NCBI GenBank assembly: GCA_016712985.1
Contig: JADJQA010000001.1
Span: 181,443-245,442 of the forward strand
Length of the DNA: 64,000 bases
Direction of reading: 5' to 3'
Origin: Sulfuritalea sp.
GTDB taxonomy: Bacteria; Pseudomonadota; Gammaproteobacteria; Burkholderiales; Rhodocyclaceae
The notes beneath the pieces are model-generated. The model was not told the origin of the DNA, ran no database searches, and saw only the letters and a program-made list of their open reading frames with translations. Below, one piece after another: positions 56,508-64,000 of the stretch. The position numbers and the translations under genes are program-made. Position 1 is the first letter of the stretch; the number at the start of each line of letters is the position of its first letter.

Positions 56508-57821
56508 ATGGCAATACCCCGGCAAATCGGCAAGTACGAGATTCGCAAGAAACTCGGCGAAGGCGCGACCTCGATCGTCTATCTCGGCTACGACCCCTTC
56601 GCCGAGCGCGAAGTCGCGGTCAAGGCGATCTTTCCCGAAATATTGCAGGACAAGAATCGCGGCCAGCTCTACCGCCACCTCTTCATGACAGAGGCATCGC
56701 TGGCGGGAAAGCTGATGCATCCGCACATCGTGCAGATCTTCGATGCCGTGACAACGGACGAGCAAAGCTACATCGTGATGGAATATGTTCGCGGCGGCAC
56801 GCTGGAGCCCTTCTGCACCCCGAGCACCCTGCTGCCGGTAGACCGCCTGGTCGAAGTGATATTCAAATGCACCCGCGCACTTGACTACGCCTTTCGCGCC
56901 GGGGTTACCCATCGCGACATCAAACCGGCGAACATCCTTCTGGTGAATGCGGGGGATAGCGCCGAACGGGCCAGTGGCGACATCAAGATCTCCGACTTTG
57001 GCGCGGCGTTGATGACCACCGGAGAGCAGTCGCGCACCCAGGTTTCCGGAGTTGGCTCACCGGCCTACATGTCGCCGCAGCAAGTACGCGAGATGACGCT
57101 GAATCACCAGACCGACATCTACTCACTTGGCGTGGTGATGTACCAGTTGCTGACCGGACGCCTGCCGTTCCAGTCGAATTCCAACTACGGCATGATCTAC
57201 CAGATCTGCAACACCGATCCGCCGCCGCCGTCAACCTTCCGCGCCGACATGCCGGCGGGTCTCGATGCCGTGGTCGCCCGCGCGATGCAAAAGGAAATCG
57301 AGCCGCGCTACCAGAGCTGGGAAGAGTTTTCCCATGATCTCGCGCAATCCTTCCGAAACAAGCAGCTTGCGGCCCACCGCCATGCCTTCCCGGACAGCGA
57401 GAAATTCGAGTCCCTGCGCGCCCTGAGTTTCTTTGCCGGATTTTCCGATGTCGATCTATGGGAAGTGGTGCGCTTCTCGCGATGGGACGAGGTGGCGCCG
57501 GGCACCGTGATCATGCGCGATGGCGAGCGCGGCGATTTTTTTGCCTTCCTGCTTGACGGTGAAATGGCGGTCTCGAAGGTCGGTCATACGCTGGGCACTC
57601 TGGCGGCCGGTGAATGCTTCGGCGAAATGGCGGTGATCCGGCGCGGCGCACACACTCGCGGCGCGGACGTGCTGGCGCGCACCGCCACCCGTGTCGTCAC
57701 CATTTCGGCGCAGTCCCTGGAAAATGCCTCGAAGGTATGCCGCATGCACTTCTACCAGGGCTTTCTCGACGTCATCGCCGGTCGCCTCGACGATGCCAAT
57801 GCCCGCCTGGCCGCAATATGA
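56508..57821 (+). CDS. Ser/Thr protein kinase with a C-terminal cyclic-nucleotide-type domain
   Basis: A 437-residue protein. The kinase domain (about residues 8-280) has the Gly loop LGEGATSIVY, Lys in VAVKAIF, the catalytic loop HRDIKPANILL and the SDFGAAL motif. A second domain of about 110 residues resembles a cNMP-binding fold (FFAGFSDVDLWEVVRFSRWD, GDFFAFLLDGEMAVSKV, GECFGEMAVI). A bacterial kinase with cyclic-nucleotide-like input could be regulated by a small molecule; the ligand is unknown. Its TGA overlaps the next gene's ATG. Confidence 0.88.
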   Translation: MAIPRQIGKYEIRKKLGEGATSIVYLGYDPFAEREVAVKAIFPEILQDKNRGQLYRHLFMTEASLAGKLMHPHIVQIFDAVTTDEQSYIVMEYVRGGTLEPFCTPSTLLPVDRLVEVIFKCTRALDYAFRAGVTHRDIKPANILLVNAGDSAERASGDIKISDFGAALMTTGEQSRTQVSGVGSPAYMSPQQVREMTLNHQTDIYSLGVVMYQLLTGRLPFQSNSNYGMIYQICNTDPPPPSTFRADMPAGLDAVVARAMQKEIEPRYQSWEEFSHDLAQSFRNKQLAAHRHAFPDSEKFESLRALSFFAGFSDVDLWEVVRFSRWDEVAPGTVIMRDGERGDFFAFLLDGEMAVSKVGHTLGTLAAGECFGEMAVIRRGAHTRGADVLARTATRVVTISAQSLENASKVCRMHFYQGFLDVIAGRLDDANARLAAI

Positions 57822-58732
57822 CCCGCGGGATGGGCGCAAGGTCCGGGGCCAGCCTTGACGCGGTCGCGGCAGCGATTGCCGAGCACACCGGAATCCCCTT
57901 CACCTCGTGTTCAGCCAGCCCTGTCAGCGGCGGCTCGATTCATCGCGCCTGGCACCTGCACGATGGCCTCCACCACTATTTCGTCAAGACCAACGAACTC
58001 GCCGCGGCGCCGATGTTTGCCGCGGAAGCGCGGGGGCTGCAAGCTCTGTCAGCCGCCGGCGCGGTGCGAACGCCGACTTTCGTTACTCGCGGCAGCACGG
58101 ACAGAGAGGCATTCCTGATCCTCGAATACCTCGATCTCGCGGCACTGGATCAGAAAGGCGGCGCCCAACTCGGCGCGGCGCTGGCGCAACTGCATCGCAT
58201 ATGCGGGGAATCCTTCGGCTGGCCCGAGGACAACTTCATTGGCGCCACGATTCAGCACAATGCGACGCACGCAAGCTGGCCGTACTTCTTCGGCGACCGA
58301 CGGCTGCGGCCGCAACTGCAACTGGCGCTGAAGAACGGCATGGACAGGGCGCTGGTGGCGAAGGGCGAGGCCCTCATCGAGCGCTGCGGCGGCCTCTTCA
58401 TCGACTACCGGCCGCAAGCAAGTCTGCTGCATGGCGACCTGTGGTCGGGCAACGCGGCGCAATGCGCCGATGGCACCGCGGTGATCTTCGATCCGGCCTG
58501 CTACTACGGCGACCGCGAAACCGACATCGCGATGGCGGAGCTCTTCGGCGGCTTTCCCACCAGCTTCCATGCCGCCTATCGCGCCGTGTGGCCACTGGAC
58601 TCAGGCTATGAAACGCGCAAGCCGCTGTACAACCTCTACCACATCCTGAATCACTTCAACCTGTTCGGCAGCGCCTATCTGGGCCAGGCGCAACGCATGA
58701 TCGAAGGGCTGCTGGCGGGGCTGAAACGTTGA
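57818..58732 (+). CDS. Fructosamine-3-kinase-like protein
   Basis: A 304-residue phosphotransferase of the fructosamine kinase family, which phosphorylates glycated amines and so helps remove early glycation products. The catalytic stretch LLHGDLWSGNAAQCADG and DPACYYGDRETDIAMAELFG are diagnostic; NEFLKT-type ATP-binding loop appears as HYFVKTNELAAAPMFAAEA. It overlaps the upstream Ser/Thr kinase by ATGA, so the two are co-translated. Substrate unproven. Confidence 0.88.
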   Translation: MTRGMGARSGASLDAVAAAIAEHTGIPFTSCSASPVSGGSIHRAWHLHDGLHHYFVKTNELAAAPMFAAEARGLQALSAAGAVRTPTFVTRGSTDREAFLILEYLDLAALDQKGGAQLGAALAQLHRICGESFGWPEDNFIGATIQHNATHASWPYFFGDRRLRPQLQLALKNGMDRALVAKGEALIERCGGLFIDYRPQASLLHGDLWSGNAAQCADGTAVIFDPACYYGDRETDIAMAELFGGFPTSFHAAYRAVWPLDSGYETRKPLYNLYHILNHFNLFGSAYLGQAQRMIEGLLAGLKR

Positions 58733-58733
58733 T

Positions 58734-59057
58734 TCAGGCGGCGTTGAGGACCGGTTCTAGCTGCTTCTGCAGCTCGCCCGACTGGTACATTTCGGTCATG
58801 ATGTCGCTGCCTCCGACGAACTCGCCGCCGATATAGAGCTGCGGCACGGTCGGCCAGTTGGCGTAATCCTTGACCCCCTGACGCACCTCGGGATCAGCCA
58901 GCACATCGACGGTAACCAGGTTCTTGACCCCGCATGCCAAAAGGATCTGGATCGCGCGCGCCGAAAATCCGCACTGGGGAAACTGCTGCGTGCCTTTCAT
59001 GTAAAGCACGACAGGGTTACCGGTAACGGTAGCGTGAATTTTCTGCTTGATGTCCAT
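58734..59057 (-). CDS. grxD: Monothiol glutaredoxin (Grx4 family)
   Basis: A 107-residue monothiol glutaredoxin involved in Fe-S cluster transfer. The active-site CGFS is in QFPQCGFSARAIQILL; WPTVPQLYIGGEFVGGSDI is the glutathione-binding part. Start ATG 59057 (MDIKQKIHA). Convergent to the fructosamine kinase gene, with stops two bases apart. Confidence 0.95.
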   Translation of the reverse strand: MDIKQKIHATVTGNPVVLYMKGTQQFPQCGFSARAIQILLACGVKNLVTVDVLADPEVRQGVKDYANWPTVPQLYIGGEFVGGSDIMTEMYQSGELQKQLEPVLNAA

Positions 59058-59211
59058 AGCGCCTTCCAATCAATAGTTGAGTAAAAAAGTCGGATTAGTC
59101 TAGCGCCACGATGCCCGCTGGTCAAGTCGGTTCTGGCAATGGGTCGCAAGTTCGCAGCCTGTCCGCTCTTCGGCGCGCGCCCGGCCGACGCGCAATGCCC
59201 GACGCCTCGCA

Positions 59212-62200
59212 TCAGCCTCCGGCCTTGGCGACTTCAAGCTTGAGCGAGACTTCGCGATTCTCGGTTTCGGTCTTTTCCGCGGCAGCCTGTCCAATCCGCG
59301 CTTCGGGCGCACCGGCGGCCTTCAATGCCGCGAGCGCGTAGTCGGCGCGCTGCGTCGCCAGCGCCTGCAAGGCTTCGTCCTTGACCACTTCCCTGGCGCG
59401 CAGCCGATCAAACAGCACCGCGTGGAAATCCGCGCCCTTGAGCTGGCCTATCTCGGCTTCGCTCAGGCTGCGCTTTTCCCGCAGCAGGCCGGAAAGGCGT
59501 GACATCATCTTGCCGGTCAGGCTTTCCTCCAACTGACCTGGGTTGGCGCTGCGGAAGCCCTCCTTCAGCGCCGCCAGTTCGGCGCCGCCGAAGCGGTCCG
59601 CGAACAGGCTTTCCAGCGCCGCCTGCACCTTTGGCGCGCGGGTAGACAGCGGGCCCGGATCGCCCTTGGCCGCCTCGGATTGGCCGCTCATGTCGGCGAC
59701 GGTACGGCGCAGTTGCAAGTCCTGCAGGGCGACACGATCCACCTCGGCCCAGGTGCCGTGCACGCTGAGCGCCAGCCCCGGCCGCTTGTTCAGCACCGCG
59801 GCCAGGCGCACCAGCTTCTCGCGTTCGGGCGGTGTCAGGCTGCTGGCCCCGGCCTCGAAAGCGATGTTGTCGAGCTTCTCCCCGCCGCCGCCGAACAGCG
59901 CGCCGAGCGCGCGGAAGGGTGCGGTGACGATCTTCCCCAGCACGTTGACGATCGCCTTCCAGACGATCTGCCCGTAGCTGAACTGCGGGTCGTCGAGACT
60001 GCCGGACACCGGCAGGCCGAGATCGATGCGGCCATCGGAATCGCTGAGGATGGCGATCGCCAGATCGAGCGGCAGATCCTTTGCCGTGGCACTCTCGACA
60101 CGCTCGCCGAGCACCAGTCGATCGATCACGATCTGGTTTTCGCCCTGCAACTGGCGTTGCTTGATCTTGTATTCGAGCTCGAGCGAGAGTTTCCCCGAAT
60201 CGATCTTGCGTCCCGCAAAGGTGGCCGAGTAGGGCGTCATGCGTGTCATCTCGACGTTGCGGAAAACCACCTTCAGGTCCATGAAATCGGTGGGCTTGAC
60301 GAACTCCCCCTGACCGACGGCGCGGGCGAGGCCGAACTCGTCGACCTCGCCGTCGAGCTCCACTTGCCCCGGCGCGCCGGGCTTCGACGACAATCCGACG
60401 ATCGAACCGCGCAGGCCATGGATGCGCGTGGCGAAAGGCAGCACCAGCGAAAGGTCGGCGAAATCCAGCGAACCATTGCTCAGGCGCAGGCGATCGATGT
60501 TGACGACGAAGGCCCCGGCCTCCGTCTTTGCCGCCGATTCTGCTGGCGCAGACGGTGGCGGCGCCGGCAAGGCTGGCGCAGTGCCAGCAGCGATGTCCGG
60601 CTGCGCGGCGGCTGGCGCCGGCGCGCTCTGCGCAGCTTCGCTTGGCGTGACGGGAGGTCCGCTTCGCGGCGCGGTACCGGCACCGGCGTCGCCATGCGTC
60701 AGCAACACGCGCTTGAGATTGGTCGACTTGTCCTTTTCGATGATCAGTTTGGTGTCGAGCCCGTCGAGCGAGAGCAGCGCCATGCTGATCTGACCGGTAT
60801 TCGCGGCGAGATCCTTGCTGGACAGCGACTTCCAGGCGAGAAACAGGTTCTTCGTGCCGACTTCGTTGAGGCGAAGATTGCTCACGGCAAAGCCTCCGCG
60901 GTAGCCGCTGCCCTTCGCACCATGCGTCACGCGCCCCTCCGCCGATAGCTGCCCGCCGACCAGCTCCAGCGCGGCGTATTTCGCGACGTAGGGCTGTGCG
61001 ACCTTGAGCGCCAGATCACTGAGCTTCACCTGCAGTTCGGCGGAGGCATCCTGCGGTGTCAGCTTGCCGGCGATCTCCAGCCGGCCGCCGCTGCGCACCG
61101 CCAGGCTGTATTTGACCGGCAACGCCAGTTGGCGGTTTTCGCTGAAGCCGTCGACTGTCATCGCGATGTCGTCTAGCGCCAGCTCCACAGCCGGCGACAC
61201 CATCTCGTCGCGCACGACAGTGCCAAGGCCTGTCAAGGTGAAGCGATCGACGCGGTAGCGCCAGGGTGCCGAGGGTGTCTGGGGCGCCGCTGCCGCTGCG
61301 GGCGACGAGGCTGCTGCCGGCCCGGTGGCGACAACAGGCTTCGGCGCGGGTTTTTCATTGAGGCTGTCGATGATGCCAAGCAGACCGATCCTGCCCTGGG
61401 CATCGCGTCGGGCCCCAACCAGATCAATCCTGCCCTGAGCATTGCGTTGGACGCGAAGGCTGCCGCCCGTGATGGTGAGCGCCGCCAGTGTCACATTGCG
61501 CTGGGCGATATCGACCCCGGCATCGGTCAAGCTGATCTCATCGAGCGTCAGCACTGGCATGCGATCCTTGCTTTCGAGGACCGCTTCGACGCGATAGCCC
61601 TGAAACTGGATGGCGCCGAGCGTGAGCTTTTGGGTCCCCAGATCGAAGCGCCCGTCCTTGACCTCGACGCGGTCAACGGCAAGCTGCGGCGCCGAGTCAC
61701 CCGCCGCTCGCTGCAGCCGCAAGGCGGAGATCGAAAGACCAATCCGTTCGAGGCTCAGGTTCAGGGCGCCGCCCTGCTGCTTCAAATGGTAGTCGGCGGC
61801 AAAGGCCGCAATGCCGGATGGCGGCGCAATCGGCAGCTTGTCCTGCAACAGGGGCGCCAGGCGCGCCAGATCAATCTCGCCAAGTTCGATGCGGCCGCTG
61901 CTCGCCAGGGGATTAAGCACAAGGTCCCCTTGCCAGGCCAGTTGCGCCCCGAACAGGGTCTTCGCCGTCAACCGGAACTTGCCGACGTCATCGGGCAGGG
62001 TCGATATGTCGGTGAGCTCCAGATCAAGCGGTTCGACGCGAGTGACGAAGGCCGGCCTCACACGCTGGTCGCTAAGCTCCATTTGCGCGCCGCTCACCCG
62101 CAGATGCAGGATGTCGAGGCGCGGCAGGCCGCCGGACTCGGGCTGCGGCTCCCTGGTTTTCAGCGCTTCAAGCAAGGCACTCCAGTTCGAACCGCCATCC

Positions 62201-62550
62201 CCACGCTGAATCAGGCTGGCGTTCAGGCCGTCCACACTGATCGCATCGAACACCAGCGCGCGCCGGGTCAGGCTCGCCGCCGACATGTCGAGAAACAGTT
62301 CGCCAATGGCGACCAGCGGCGCGCCGGCCGGATCAGTGAGTCGCAGCTCGCGCAGACGCATGCTGAGGGCCAGCGGATTGATCTCCGGCCGGGCAAGACT
62401 CAGACGGTGGCCGGTCTTCTCGGTGATGAACTTCTCGGCCTGCCACTGGACGATCGAAGGCAGCGCCAGCCAGGCGAAGGCCAGGACGGCGAGGATGACG
62501 CCGGCGACTATCAGTACCGGCTTCTTGAAACCTCTGATTGTCTGGTTCAT
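59212..62550 (-). CDS. Large DUF748/AsmA-like protein
   Basis: A 1,112-residue protein with one N-terminal membrane helix (VLIVAGVILAVLAFAWLALP) and a huge periplasmic body made of DUF748-type repeats (IQRGDGGSNWSALL, LDEISLTDAGVDIAQ, YSATFAGRKIDSGKLSLELE). A Pro/Ala/Ser-rich spacer occurs at about residues 640-700, and the C-terminus resembles an OmpA-like or related domain (AVLNKRPGLALSVHGTWAEV). These proteins are linked to outer-membrane lipid transport and envelope integrity. Start ATG 62550 (MNQTIRGFKK); open frame further upstream reaches the integrase remnant and is not supported. Confidence 0.87.
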   Translation of the reverse strand: MNQTIRGFKKPVLIVAGVILAVLAFAWLALPSIVQWQAEKFITEKTGHRLSLARPEINPLALSMRLRELRLTDPAGAPLVAIGELFLDMSAASLTRRALVFDAISVDGLNASLIQRGDGGSNWSALLEALKTREPQPESGGLPRLDILHLRVSGAQMELSDQRVRPAFVTRVEPLDLELTDISTLPDDVGKFRLTAKTLFGAQLAWQGDLVLNPLASSGRIELGEIDLARLAPLLQDKLPIAPPSGIAAFAADYHLKQQGGALNLSLERIGLSISALRLQRAAGDSAPQLAVDRVEVKDGRFDLGTQKLTLGAIQFQGYRVEAVLESKDRMPVLTLDEISLTDAGVDIAQRNVTLAALTITGGSLRVQRNAQGRIDLVGARRDAQGRIGLLGIIDSLNEKPAPKPVVATGPAAASSPAAAAAPQTPSAPWRYRVDRFTLTGLGTVVRDEMVSPAVELALDDIAMTVDGFSENRQLALPVKYSLAVRSGGRLEIAGKLTPQDASAELQVKLSDLALKVAQPYVAKYAALELVGGQLSAEGRVTHGAKGSGYRGGFAVSNLRLNEVGTKNLFLAWKSLSSKDLAANTGQISMALLSLDGLDTKLIIEKDKSTNLKRVLLTHGDAGAGTAPRSGPPVTPSEAAQSAPAPAAAQPDIAAGTAPALPAPPPSAPAESAAKTEAGAFVVNIDRLRLSNGSLDFADLSLVLPFATRIHGLRGSIVGLSSKPGAPGQVELDGEVDEFGLARAVGQGEFVKPTDFMDLKVVFRNVEMTRMTPYSATFAGRKIDSGKLSLELEYKIKQRQLQGENQIVIDRLVLGERVESATAKDLPLDLAIAILSDSDGRIDLGLPVSGSLDDPQFSYGQIVWKAIVNVLGKIVTAPFRALGALFGGGGEKLDNIAFEAGASSLTPPEREKLVRLAAVLNKRPGLALSVHGTWAEVDRVALQDLQLRRTVADMSGQSEAAKGDPGPLSTRAPKVQAALESLFADRFGGAELAALKEGFRSANPGQLEESLTGKMMSRLSGLLREKRSLSEAEIGQLKGADFHAVLFDRLRAREVVKDEALQALATQRADYALAALKAAGAPEARIGQAAAEKTETENREVSLKLEVAKAGG

Positions 62551-62634
62551 GGTTGTGGTGCCGAATTGTGGTGAGGAATTCACGGCAAAGGCTGCTTCCG
62601 GTGTACGAAATCGGGCAGGAACCCATGTGGCTGC

Positions 62635-62660
62635 CTGCCTGGCTGCACGCAGCCAGGCAG
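62635..62660. other. Perfect 12-bp palindrome near the integrase truncation
   Basis: CTGCCTGGCTGC, two bases AC, then GCAGCCAGGCAG. It sits between the DUF748 start (62550) and the integrase end. Could be a leftover recombination site, a hairpin, or chance; no T run follows. Confidence 0.6.
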
Positions 62661-62689
62661 TGACCACCAATGGAGAATACATGACTGCG

Positions 62690-63550
62690 ATCCTGCACGT
62701 GATGGCGACGCACCACCCCCGCGCGCGGATCGACAGGCAGGCCGGACGACGGGAAGACGTATTGCCACATCCATTCCCGACCCGCGGCAGGATACTTGCG
62801 ATCCAGCGCATAGCGCAGATATACCTCGCCATGGCCGGCGGCCAGGTCCTGGCGGTGGAGTTCGCGAACCCGCTCAAGATGCTCGCGCAGGGCCGGCGCC
62901 ACGCTCGCCGGCAGCATCGTCACGCGATCCTTGAAGCCCTTGCCGTCGCGCACCAGGATTTCGCCGCGTTCGAACCCCACGTCCTTCACCCGCAGCCGCA
63001 AGCATTCCATGATGCGCAGGCCGGTGCCATCGAGCAGCCGAGCGATCAGGCCGTGGCTGCCCTCCAGCCGCGCCAGCACGGCCATGACCTTGGGGCCGGT
63101 CAGCACCACCGGCAGCCGCTTGGCCGTTTTGGCCGCCTCGACATCGTCGAGCCAGGGCAATTCGACGTCCAGCACCTCGCGATACAGGAACAGCAAGGCG
63201 CTCTTGGCCTGGTTCTGGGTCGAAGCCGCTACCCGCCCGGCCACCGCCAGATGGGTCAGAAACTCCTGCACCTCCTGCGCGCCCATGTCTTTCGGATGGC
63301 GCTTGCCAAAATACCGGATAAATCGTTTAATCCAATCCAGATAGGCTTGTTCCGTCCGAATGCTGTAATGCTTGAAGCGAATCCGGCCCTGACCTGCTCC
63401 AACAGCCGGGACGCGGCGGCCGACTCGGTAGGTGACGGGATTCACGGCATTTTCGGCCCCACTAGATTTGATTAAGTTGTTGATGGAATTCAGGATAGTC
63501 GACAATACTGGTTTTATACACAGCCTATTTGACGGCTTGTTTTCCGTCAT
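62690..63550 (-). pseudogene. intI: Integron integrase (IntI) lacking its C-terminal catalytic end
   Basis: Tyrosine recombinase of the IntI group. After MTENKPSNR comes an insert-like stretch and then RFKHYSIRTEQAYLDWIKRF and RLPVVLTGPKVMAVLARLEG, the conserved catalytic Arg near TGLRIMECLRLRVKD, and the IntI-specific region ELHRQDLAAGHGEVYLRYAL. Homology stops after GVVRRHHVQD; the HxLRH, RTVQELLGH and active Tyr segments are missing. A C-terminal deletion has joined it to the 62551-62690 segment, so it cannot recombine. It is divergent from a core site and an ORF at its 5' side. Confidence 0.8.
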
Positions 63551-63588
63551 GACGGGAAGCGTTGCGTCAAATGGGTGCCACACTTAGC

Positions 63589-63595
63589 GTTAGGC
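63589..63595 (+). promoter_or_regulatory. Integron recombination core site (GTTAGGC)
   Basis: The seven bases GTTAGGC follow AGC, so the core site GTTRRRY pattern is present 39 bases from the intI start and 10 bases before a cassette-like ORF, the place expected for attI or an attI/attC boundary. Only this core is seen; I cannot prove a complete attC. Confidence 0.6.
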
Positions 63596-63604
63596 ACTTG
63601 GGAT

Positions 63605-63952
63605 ATGGCTATGCGTATAGAAATGCCACAAATCGAAGCGTCGTACGAGACCGCGAAGCAAGTGTTCGAATCGAAGCTCTCGAAAAAGGCGGGTGCCGAA
63701 CAACTTCATGAGTTACACGGCATGAATCTCGCATCGGCCCGTGACTTCATCGAGATATACCGTTGCATGCGCAACGGTGCTCTCTTCCAGCGAACAATGA
63801 ACGTTGCGGCAACGGACTACTACCTTAAACAAATTGAAACCCAATCTGGTGTCAAAGCTCTTTCACAAGCACTTATTTCGGTTCGCTCGCATATTGAATA
63901 CTACGAGGGCACTTCGCAAGACCAAGCTCCAGACCCTTCCGGGCGATTGTAG
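63605..63952 (+). CDS. Cassette-encoded protein resembling the N-terminal domain of some HNH endonucleases
   Basis: A 115-residue protein, MAMRIEMPQIEASYETAKQV, GMNLASARDFIEIYRCMRNG, RTMNVAATDYYLKQIETQSG and LISVRSHIEYYEGTSQDQAP. The pattern SARDFIxIYRxMxxGxxxxRTMN and HIEYYE is what I know from the N-terminal part of HNH nuclease-like proteins; here the stop comes before any HNH domain. The likely start is ATG 63605, ten bases after the core site. Codons look less GC-rich than the neighbouring chromosome, as is usual for cassettes. 63953-64000 has no further gene visible. Confidence 0.6.
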   Translation: MAMRIEMPQIEASYETAKQVFESKLSKKAGAEQLHELHGMNLASARDFIEIYRCMRNGALFQRTMNVAATDYYLKQIETQSGVKALSQALISVRSHIEYYEGTSQDQAPDPSGRL

Positions 63953-64000
63953 AAAGTTTTGCGGAGCGCATGGCTTCATCGTCCGCAATCGATGCACGGG

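Noticed and set aside
62551..62877. N-terminal extension of the DUF748 protein
   Set aside because: The extension reads through the integrase remnant and has no conservation; the ATG at 62550 directly precedes the membrane helix.

Overview
The window reads as chromosomal DNA of a betaproteobacterium, most likely of the Rhodocyclales/Sterolibacteriaceae neighbourhood. This rests on the gene order pilP-pilQ-aroK-aroB-dgt-gltB-gltD-glmU-glmS, the divergent argH/algZ-algR pair, a PEP-CTERM protein, and high-GC coding with GTG starts and ATGA overlaps. It carries no rRNA, one tRNA (Pro, anticodon CGG) and no CRISPR array.

Layout. 1-15.5 kb: pilus secretin genes, shikimate pathway (aroK, aroB), dNTPase, glutamate synthase (gltB behind a promoter, hairpin and terminator-like leader; gltD), then UDP-GlcNAc synthesis (glmU, glmS). 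15.4-20.4 kb: a wrecked accessory stretch with a toxin cut short against an altered glmS end, its antitoxin, a broken HicB-type antitoxin, a 435-bp element with perfect terminal repeats, an almost A/T-free block, a shattered IS21-type element and a cluster of short palindromic repeats. 20.4-25.1 kb: ordinary chromosomal genes (class V aminotransferase, unknown 308-aa protein, RNase D-like exonuclease, AmpD-like lipoprotein amidase, two cupins). 25.1-31.3 kb: a second accessory stretch with a decayed PIN-toxin operon, a decayed family A DNA polymerase, an IS630-type transposase and a pRiA4b-ORF3-like gene. 31.3-41.6 kb: P-type ATPase, cbpA/cbpM chaperone pair, DUF1289 protein, AsmA-like protein, and a tightly overlapped ROK kinase-MOSC-MFS operon. 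41.6-43.9 kb: IS remnants and an IS1634-type element. 43.9-59 kb: MFS, a two-component system, a PEP-CTERM spondin-like protein, a ClpX-like ATPase with altered loops, hipBA, tRNA-Pro, ispB, algR/algZ, argH, a Ser/Thr kinase with a cyclic-nucleotide-type domain, a fructosamine-kinase-like protein and a monothiol glutaredoxin. 59.2-64 kb: a very large DUF748 protein, then a C-terminally truncated integron integrase diverging from a core site and a cassette-like ORF.

Two themes run through the window. First, single-base gains or losses, several in short homopolymers, break many genes that should be intact (pilQ, gltB, gltD, aminotransferase, cupin, MFS, hipA, algR). That pattern fits an unpolished long-read or metagenome assembly better than mass pseudogenisation, so I give these as whole genes with marked frameshifts. 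Second, dispersed short repeats sit inside or at the ends of genes: one replaces the catalytic C-tail of GlmS, another is inserted in frame in the zinc-site region of the ROK kinase, and relatives lie between gltB and gltD and upstream of hipB.

I did not find one clear, intact undescribed system. The most promising leads are the structured gltB leader, the GlmS tail replacement, the ClpX-like ATPase with no zinc domain and altered pore and IGF loops, the in-frame repeat insertion in the ROK kinase, the integron end, and the polymerase/IS630 island.
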